From assembly GCA_003510825.1 (NCBI GenBank), contig DOKO01000401.1, positions 1 to 19,725 on the forward strand: a stretch of 19,725 nucleotides of DNA, given 5' to 3'. Under the pieces are notes generated by a model. That model made no database searches and was not told the origin of the DNA. It saw only the letters and a list, made by a program, of their open reading frames with translations. A program made the position numbers and the translations under genes. Source of the DNA: Stenotrophomonas sp. (GTDB lineage Bacteria > Pseudomonadota > Gammaproteobacteria > Xanthomonadales > Xanthomonadaceae). Below, piece after piece: positions 14,292-19,725 of the stretch (the first letter of the stretch is position 1; the number at the start of each line of letters is the position of its first letter).

Positions 14292-16607
14292 TTAGAAGCG
14301 TGCGCGGATGCTGAAGGTGGTGGTGCGCGGTTCGCCGAAGATCAGCCCGTCGTAGAAGCCGTACTGGGTGTAGTACAGCTTGTCGGTCAGGTTGTTCACG
14401 TTCACCGCCAGCTGCACGGTGTCGGTCAGGTCATAGCGCGCCATCAGGTTGACCAGGGTGTAGCCACCCATCGGCAGGTTGCTGGCGTCGTACTTGCCGC
14501 CGCCCAGCGGGCGCCCCGGGTTGGTCGACATCACCGTGCCGCTCTGCATCGACAGGCCACCGCCCACGGTCAGCTTCGACAGCGCGCCCGGCAGGGTCCA
14601 CGAGGTGTTCAGGCGCAGCAGGTGACGCGGGTCCTGCTGGTAGGACAGGCCGTCGACCTGCAGCCAGGTGTAGCCGGCATACACGTTCCAGCCCTGCGCC
14701 AGGCGACCGGAGATTTCCAGGTCGGCACCCTTGGACACCACGCCGTCCACCGCACGGTAGATGTTGAAGCCCGTCACCGGATGCACCTCACCGGTGCTCT
14801 CGGCCACGTTGTTCTGCTCGTTGCGGAACACGGCCAGCGCGGCATTCAACGCACCGTCGGCCCACTCGCCCTTGATGCCGGCTTCGTAGCTCTTGCCGGT
14901 CACCGGGTCGAGCAGGGTGTCGTTGGCATCACGCACGTTGCCCTGCGGGCTGAACACATCGGTGTAGCTCACGTACGCCGAGTAGTTCGCGGCGAAGTCC
15001 CACACCAGGCCCGCGTACGGGGTCACCACCTGCTGATCGCCGCTGGCGGCACCGCGGGTGCGCACGTCGGCCTTGCTGTAGGTCTGGGTGTAGGTCTTGT
15101 AGTTGCTCACGCGGGTGCCCAGCACCAGCGACAGCGGCTCGGCCAGGCTGAAGCGGCCGGCCAGGTAGCCACCCACGTTCTGGGTGATGGTCTTGGTGCG
15201 GGCCGGGGTACGGAAGGTCTCGAACGGCGCGTAGCTGCCGTCCCAGGTGCGCCAGTCGTCGATCGGCAGGCCGACGGCACGGTACTGGCAGCCGCTCCAC
15301 GGGGCGACGCCGGCGATGGTGCAGTTGCCCAGCGCGGCGCTGAAGGCGTAGTCGGTGATCTCGCTGCGGTAGCCGTTGAAGCCGGCCATCAGCTGGTGCT
15401 CGCGGCCGAACAGCTGCAGCGGGCCGCTGACGCTGATGTCGAGGTTGTCGCGGCGGGTTTCCGATTCGTTGTGGATGGCGTTGAGGAACGCCCCACTGCC
15501 ATCGGGGTTCCAGAAACCGGCGAAGCCCTTGCCCGGTGCGGCGTTGTTGACCTTGGCCACGCCGTAGTTGGTGTAGCTCTCGCCGCTGTCATGGGCGAAC
15601 GCCACGCGCAGCTTCCAGTCCGCGCCCAGGCCCTGTTCCACGCTGCCGAACACCGAGGTGTTGTCACGCTTGGCCACGCTCCAGTCGGCGGCCGGGTTGG
15701 TGCTGCGCGACAGGTTGGTGCGGGTGCCGTCGGCCCACCAGATCGGCACGTTGCTGCCCCACGAGCCGCCACCGTTGCGGGTGCGCTCGTACTGCACGCC
15801 CAGGTTCACCACGGTGGCATCACCCAGGTCGGCCTCGAAGCTGGCCAGGCCGCCCAGACGCTGCACATCCTCGCGCTGGCGGAAGGTGTCCGAATCCTCG
15901 GCGCTGACCACGAAGCGGCTGCGCACGCGGCCATCGGCGGTCAGCGGCACGTTGACGTCGCCCATCAGGCGGCGCTTGTCGTGGCTGCCCAGGGTCAGTG
16001 AGGCGGCACCACCGAACTCGCGGGTCGGGCGCTTGCGCTCCAGGTACACCGTGGCCGACGGGTCGCCGGTGCCGCCGAGCAGGCCATTGGCACCGCGCAC
16101 CACCTGCACGTGGTCGTACAGGTCCATGTTCAGGCCGGCACCGCCGCCACTGAAGCTGCTGGCGCCGTTGATCAGCATGCCATCGACCTTGAAGTTGCCG
16201 ACGTCGAAGCCGCGCGCACGGAAGGTGGTGCGGCCGGCGTTGTCCAGCGAATAGGTGGTGATGCCGGTGGTGCTGGTCAGCACGTCGTTGATGGACTCGA
16301 TCTGCAGGTCATCCATCTGCTGCCGGGTGACCGTGGTCACCGACTGCGGGGTCTGCCGCAGGCTCAGGTCCAGGCCAATGGCGGCCTTGCTGATCGGCAG
16401 GGTGTAGCTGTCCGCCTGTGACTGGCGACGCGCGGTCACTTCCAGACCATCCAGGGTGGTCGGGTTGGCATCGGCCGGTGCTTCGGCGTGGGCCGCCAGC
16501 GGCAGCGCCAGGACGACAGCCAGGGCAAGAGCGCGTCGGCCAAGGGCAGACGGGCACGGCAGGGCAGCGCGCGGCAGGCCCGCGCGGGTGAGGGCATCAG
16601 CAGTCAC
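14292..16607 (-). CDS. TonB-dependent ferric-siderophore receptor (FhuE/FpvA type)
   Basis: This 771-residue outer-membrane receptor probably imports ferric siderophores. The signal peptide ends near A41 (AHA-EA) and the TonB box lies in LDGLEVTAR (52-60). The plug has the siderophore-receptor signature SLRQTPQSVTTVTRQQMDD and INDVLTSTTGITTYSLDNAGRTTFRARGFD, then VQVVRGANGLLGGTGDPSATV, typical of FhuE/FpvA/FoxA relatives. The barrel ends in FSIRARF, the BAM insertion pattern. A candidate extracellular disulfide is formed by the two cysteines in GNCTIAG and SGCQYR. I chose the GTG at 16607 because AAGGA lies 8 nt upstream. A strong inverted repeat resembling a Fur box ends 24 bp before the start, so iron repression is likely. 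The exact siderophore cannot be read. Confidence 0.92.
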   Translation of the reverse strand: MTADALTRAGLPRAALPCPSALGRRALALAVVLALPLAAHAEAPADANPTTLDGLEVTARRQSQADSYTLPISKAAIGLDLSLRQTPQSVTTVTRQQMDDLQIESINDVLTSTTGITTYSLDNAGRTTFRARGFDVGNFKVDGMLINGASSFSGGGAGLNMDLYDHVQVVRGANGLLGGTGDPSATVYLERKRPTREFGGAASLTLGSHDKRRLMGDVNVPLTADGRVRSRFVVSAEDSDTFRQREDVQRLGGLASFEADLGDATVVNLGVQYERTRNGGGSWGSNVPIWWADGTRTNLSRSTNPAADWSVAKRDNTSVFGSVEQGLGADWKLRVAFAHDSGESYTNYGVAKVNNAAPGKGFAGFWNPDGSGAFLNAIHNESETRRDNLDISVSGPLQLFGREHQLMAGFNGYRSEITDYAFSAALGNCTIAGVAPWSGCQYRAVGLPIDDWRTWDGSYAPFETFRTPARTKTITQNVGGYLAGRFSLAEPLSLVLGTRVSNYKTYTQTYSKADVRTRGAASGDQQVVTPYAGLVWDFAANYSAYVSYTDVFSPQGNVRDANDTLLDPVTGKSYEAGIKGEWADGALNAALAVFRNEQNNVAESTGEVHPVTGFNIYRAVDGVVSKGADLEISGRLAQGWNVYAGYTWLQVDGLSYQQDPRHLLRLNTSWTLPGALSKLTVGGGLSMQSGTVMSTNPGRPLGGGKYDASNLPMGGYTLVNLMARYDLTDTVQLAVNVNNLTDKLYYTQYGFYDGLIFGEPRTTTFSIRARF

Positions 16608-16630
16608 AGGGGGAGTCCTTATCGGAGATT

Positions 16631-16653
16631 CAAATGGGATCGATTCCCATTTG
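16631..16653. promoter_or_regulatory. Candidate Fur box of the siderophore receptor gene
   Basis: CAAATGGGA (16631-16639) and its exact complement TCCCATTTG (16645-16653) are separated by TCGAT. The AAATG...CATTT ends and GA/TC core resemble gamma-proteobacterial Fur boxes, with G/C substitutions in place of the usual A/T. It lies 24-46 bp upstream of the receptor start, where Fur would block RNA polymerase. I could not fix the -10 and -35 elements with confidence. Confidence 0.65.
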
Positions 16654-16729
16654 CGTCATGATAGCGACGCGCCCTGCGTTACCGGTTCGTGAAGATGTAA
16701 GCGTATGTAACGCAGCGCGTCCGAATGGA

Positions 16730-18853
16730 TCAGCGCCACGACCACTGCAGGCCCACGCTGGCGCGCCGGTCCGGGCCCGGCTCGTAGAAGCGGCCGTTGC
16801 CATCGTTGACGATCACCGAGCCGATGTAGGCCTGGTCCAGCAGGTTGTCCAGCCGCGCGAAGGCACGCAGGTCACCGCCGGGCAGGGTCCAGCGGCGCCC
16901 GGCTTCCAGGTTCAGCACGGTGTAGCCAGGCGCGCGTTCGGTGGCCAGGTCGTTCACCACCGTGTCGCTGCTGGCGTTGGCTTCCAGCGCCCACTGCCAG
17001 TCGCCGGGCGACCACTGCAGGCGGGCGAAGGCCTGCTGCCGCGGCACGCCGGGCAGGCGGCTGCCGGCCGCCACTACCGTGTCGGGCACGCGGCAACCGC
17101 TGCCACCGCAGGTCAGGTACGGCGAACGCACCTGTGCCTGCAACCAGGTCCAGGCCAGCTGCAGTTCCCACTGCTCGGCCAGTGGCTGCTGGTACTGCAG
17201 TTCCACGCCTTGGCGGCGGGTGCGGCCGATGTTGCGGTAGGTGCTGCGGCCATTGGTGTTGCTGGCAACGGCCAGCTCGTCGTCGGTAACGGCGCGGAAC
17301 ACGCTGACATCGAGCTGGGTTCCGTTCTGCGCATGCCACTTGCTGCCGACCTCGATGTTGCGGCTGCGCGCGGCCGACAGGTCCAGCGCCAGGCCGGCCT
17401 GGCCGTCGCTGCGGTAGCCCAGCTCGTTGAAGGTGGGGGTTTCGAACCCGCGTCCGACGGCGGCGTGCAGGCGCCACTGCGGGGTCGCCTCGAAGCTGAC
17501 CCCGGCCACCGGCGTGGTCGCCTGGTAGCGGCGGCGGCCACTGTCGTCGGGGTTGCTGCCGGTGATGTAGCGGTCATCGGATTCGAAGCGCACGGTGCTG
17601 TGGCGCACGCCGGCCAGCAGCGACCAGCGCGGGCTCCACTGCCACCACGCCTGGGCGAACTGGTCCACGTTCTGCACGGTGTCGATCTGGTCGCGGCGCA
17701 GGCGGCCACGCACTCCCAGGGTGCTGGCGACGAAGTTCTCGTAGCCGGTGCGGTGCTGGCGCTGGCGGTCGGCACTGATGCCCGCCACCACGTCCAGCGG
17801 GCGCCCGGCCAGGTCGCCCTTCCAGCCCCAGCGCGCGTCCATGCCGCCATAGCCGCCGTCCAGGTCGATCACGCCGCCGGCGTGCAGCGGGTTGGCCTGC
17901 GCGGTGGGCGGAATCGGCAGGAACTGGGTCACCGCGCGCTGCCCGGCGTAGCCCATCAGCTGCCAGCGCTGGGCGCCGCTTTCGCGGGTCCAGCGCAGGC
18001 CGGCCTGCTGCTGCCGCACCGATTTGCGGGTGTTGTACTGCTCGGCCACGGCCGTGGCCTGGCGCGGGTTGGCCGCCACCTGGGCACGGGTCAGGCCCAG
18101 CGGGTCCTGCGCATCGGGGGCATCCAGCGCGTTGAGCAGCAGCTCCAGGCGGCCGCCGCCGACTTCAGCGCCCAGCCGTGCGTTGAGCGACTCACGCCGC
18201 GCCTCGCTGTGGTCGCGCCAGCCATCGGTGTGGAAGTGGTTGGCGGCGATGTTGTAGTCGATCACCGGGCCGGCACCGCGCAGCTGCGCGCCAACGCTGA
18301 CCGTGTTGTCGGCACCGGCGTTCACCCGCAGCCGCCACGGATCGCCGGCCTGGCCCTGCGCGCTCCACACCTGCAGCACGCCGCCGGAGGAGTTGCCGTA
18401 CAGGGCGGAGAACGGGCCGCGCAGCACCTCGATGCGCTCGGCACCGAGCAGGCTGGCGTGCGACAGCTGGCCCTGGCCATCGGGCATGGTGGCCGGCACG
18501 CCATCGATCAGCACCCGCACGCCGCGGACGCCGAAGGTGGAGCGCGCACCGAAGCCGCGGATCGACAGCTGGGTGTCCTGCGCATAGTTCTGGCGGTCAC
18601 GGGCCAGCACCCCAGGCACCCCGGCCAGCGCCTCGGACACCTGCACCCCGGGCCCGCTGCGGTCGTCGCCCACCCACACCGTGTCCTGGCTGGCCGGCAA
18701 CGCGAACGGATCGATGCCCTGCACGCGCGCGGCCTGCACTTCCACGGTCGGCAGCTGCTGCGGGGCAGGGTCGGCGGCGTTCTGGGCCAGCACCGGCAAC
18801 GGCAACAGGGCAATCAGCAGGGGCAGGCGGCGGGGCGCCAGGGAATCGTTCAT
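16730..18853 (-). CDS. pqqU: TonB-dependent receptor, PqqU/YncD type (PQQ uptake)
   Basis: This 707-residue receptor closely resembles E. coli YncD, now called PqqU and reported to import the redox cofactor pyrroloquinoline quinone. Shared blocks are RQNYAQDTQLSIRGFGARST (87-106), DGVPATMPDGQGQ, EVLRGPFSALYGNSSGGV, GRGFETPTFNELGYRSDGQ and the C-terminal IGSVIVNDGNGRFYEPGP. The signal peptide ends near A23 (VLA-QN) and the TonB box is LPTVEVQA (34-41). CGGSGC offers a likely extracellular disulfide. There is no Fur box upstream, which fits a non-iron substrate. There is no Shine-Dalgarno site; TATAGC lies exactly 6 nt before the ATG, suggesting a leaderless mRNA. It lies upstream of the siderophore receptor on the same strand, with a 122-nt gap. 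Substrate assignment rests on recalled similarity. Confidence 0.83.
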   Translation of the reverse strand: MNDSLAPRRLPLLIALLPLPVLAQNAADPAPQQLPTVEVQAARVQGIDPFALPASQDTVWVGDDRSGPGVQVSEALAGVPGVLARDRQNYAQDTQLSIRGFGARSTFGVRGVRVLIDGVPATMPDGQGQLSHASLLGAERIEVLRGPFSALYGNSSGGVLQVWSAQGQAGDPWRLRVNAGADNTVSVGAQLRGAGPVIDYNIAANHFHTDGWRDHSEARRESLNARLGAEVGGGRLELLLNALDAPDAQDPLGLTRAQVAANPRQATAVAEQYNTRKSVRQQQAGLRWTRESGAQRWQLMGYAGQRAVTQFLPIPPTAQANPLHAGGVIDLDGGYGGMDARWGWKGDLAGRPLDVVAGISADRQRQHRTGYENFVASTLGVRGRLRRDQIDTVQNVDQFAQAWWQWSPRWSLLAGVRHSTVRFESDDRYITGSNPDDSGRRRYQATTPVAGVSFEATPQWRLHAAVGRGFETPTFNELGYRSDGQAGLALDLSAARSRNIEVGSKWHAQNGTQLDVSVFRAVTDDELAVASNTNGRSTYRNIGRTRRQGVELQYQQPLAEQWELQLAWTWLQAQVRSPYLTCGGSGCRVPDTVVAAGSRLPGVPRQQAFARLQWSPGDWQWALEANASSDTVVNDLATERAPGYTVLNLEAGRRWTLPGGDLRAFARLDNLLDQAYIGSVIVNDGNGRFYEPGPDRRASVGLQWSWR

Positions 18854-18859
18854 CGTTCA

Positions 18860-18865
18860 GCTATA
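18860..18865 (-). promoter_or_regulatory. -10-like TATAGC placed for a leaderless pqqU transcript
   Basis: On the minus strand TATAGC is followed by TGAACG and then the ATG at 18853, the same 6-nt spacing as the TACAAT before the 4118 gene. It matches the -10 consensus at four of six bases and no strong -35 is visible. There is no purine-rich ribosome site between it and the ATG. Confidence 0.4.
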
Positions 18866-18941
18866 CGCACGGCGGGGAAACAACACGCCATGGTACGGGC
18901 TGCGGCGTGACGATGGCCGCCGCGCGGGTGGCACGCTTTGT

Positions 18942-18947
18942 TACGAT
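18942..18947 (+). promoter_or_regulatory. Possible -10 element (TACGAT) of the aminotransferase gene
   Basis: TACGAT lies in the 168-nt divergent region between pqqU and the aminotransferase and would give a leader of about 65-70 nt before the GTG at 19022. No recognisable -35 is present at the right distance, so this is a weak call. Confidence 0.25.
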
Positions 18948-19021
18948 GGCATGGCTGTGGCCGACGGCCGCTGCTTCACGACCCGCGCTTCTTCTCCCCC
19001 TCAAATAGAACGAGTACTGCC

Positions 19022-19725
19022 GTGTCCTTCTTTGCAAACGTGGAACTGGTCCCGGGCGACCCGATCCTGGGCCTGACCGAGGCGTACAACGCCGACAGCC
19101 GCCCGACCAAGGTCAACCTGGGTGTGGGCATCTACTACGACGAGAGCGGCCGCATTCCGCTGCTTCGCGCCGTCAAGCAGATCGAGCAGCAGCTCGCCAC
19201 CGAAGCCAAACCGCGTGGCTACCTGCCGATCGACGGCCTGCCTGCCTACACGCAGGCGACCCGTGAACTGGTGTTCGGCAAGGACTCGCCGCTGCTGGCC
19301 GCCGGCCGCGTCACCACCGCACAGACCGTCGGTGGCAGCGGTGCGCTGCGCGTCGGCGCCGACGTGCTGAAGAAGCTGCTGCCGCACGCCACCATCGCCA
19401 TCAGCAACCCGAGCTGGGAAAACCACCGCGCGGTGTTCGGTGCCGCTGGCTTCGACGTGGTCGAGTACACCTACTTCGACGCCGCCACCCATGGCGTGGA
19501 TTTCGACGGCATGCTGGCCGATCTGCAGAAGCTGCAGGCCGGCACCGTGGTGCTGCTGCACGCCTGCTGCCACAACCCCACCGGCGCCGACCTCACCGTC
19601 AGCCAGTGGAAGCAGGTGGCCGAAGTCCTGAAGGACAAGCAGCTGTTCCCCTTCATCGACATGGCCTACCAGGGCTTCGACAAGGGCATCGAGCAGGATG
19701 GCGCCGCCGTGCGCATCATCGCCGA
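19022..19725 (+). CDS. tyrB: Aromatic/aspartate amino acid aminotransferase, N-terminal part (cut by window edge)
   Basis: The first 234 residues of a PLP-dependent class I aminotransferase are present. It would transfer amino groups between aromatic amino acids or aspartate and 2-oxoglutarate in the cytoplasm. Recognisable blocks are GDPILGL (12-18), KVNLGVGIYYDESGRIPLLRAV (30-51), GGSGALRVGAD (104-114), the stacking W132 in SNPSWENH, CCHNPTGADLT (182-192, with N185) and D213 in FIDMAYQGF. The 'YYDESGRIP' and 'CCHNPTGADLT' wording is nearer TyrB than AspC, but both are close relatives. The PLP-binding lysine should lie just beyond the right edge. The start is a GTG at 19022 giving the family start MSFFANVELVPGDPI; the ribosome site is weak (CGAG about 8 nt upstream). 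Confidence 0.9.
   Translation, partial: MSFFANVELVPGDPILGLTEAYNADSRPTKVNLGVGIYYDESGRIPLLRAVKQIEQQLATEAKPRGYLPIDGLPAYTQATRELVFGKDSPLLAAGRVTTAQTVGGSGALRVGADVLKKLLPHATIAISNPSWENHRAVFGAAGFDVVEYTYFDAATHGVDFDGMLADLQKLQAGTVVLLHACCHNPTGADLTVSQWKQVAEVLKDKQLFPFIDMAYQGFDKGIEQDGAAVRIIA

Noticed and set aside
14277..16001. A 574-codon plus-strand open frame
   Set aside because: Antisense shadow of the siderophore receptor with no motif of its own.
16634..18910. A 758-codon plus-strand open frame
   Set aside because: Antisense to the PqqU-like receptor, which is intact from signal peptide to barrel end.
18929..18944. Sigma-54-like sequence TGGCACG upstream of the aminotransferase
   Set aside because: The -24 half matches, but the -12 half lacks the required GC at the correct spacing, and no activator gene or palindrome is nearby.
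18951..19076. Upstream open frame starting at the ATG at 18951 and overlapping the aminotransferase start
   Set aside because: It is out of frame, has no ribosome site or recognisable product, and lies within the probable leader. Translational control by it is unsupported.

Overview
The window is high-GC (roughly two-thirds G+C) and gene-dense. It looks like a Stenotrophomonas chromosome of the S. maltophilia group, or a very close Xanthomonadaceae relative. The best indicator is a set of short GTAG-headed stem-loops (4064, 7452, 7502, 11907, 11947, 12008, 12048) that match what I know of the SMAG repeats of S. maltophilia. The many TonB-dependent receptors and two apparently leaderless genes fit the same group.

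Layout. Positions 1-4057 hold an alcohol/aldehyde oxidation module. An AcoR-type sigma-54 activator (cut by the left edge) is divergent from an ExaC/AldB-type aldehyde dehydrogenase, followed co-directionally by an AdhP-type zinc alcohol dehydrogenase and a DUF779 protein. The intergenic space has a textbook -24/-12 promoter and, about 150 bp upstream, a perfect 17-bp palindrome that could be the activator site. A four-helix membrane protein (4118) and a large TonB-dependent receptor (4631) follow.

Positions 7521-11413 (minus strand) carry bacterial end joining, ku then ligD (phosphoesterase-ligase-polymerase order), with an unrecognised 132-aa protein upstream of ku. A small ETFPASDP-motif protein (11561) reads the other way. 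Positions 11892-12106 are a 101-bp tandem duplication carrying four SMAG-like hairpins; it forms the 3' end of a sensor kinase gene.

Positions 12027-18853 (minus strand), in transcription order, are a PqqU/YncD-like receptor, a Fur-box-preceded siderophore receptor, an OmpR-type response regulator and its kinase (8-bp gene overlap). The right edge cuts a TyrB-type aminotransferase.

No rRNA, tRNA, CRISPR array, insertion sequence or prophage was seen. Nothing in the window is clearly an undescribed system. The items most worth a second look are the self-contained sigma-54 alcohol circuit with DUF779, the stop codons of ligD and the kinase supplied by the GTAG head of SMAG-like repeats, the 25-residue repeat-derived tail of the kinase, and two genes predicted to be leaderless with identical -10-to-ATG spacing.
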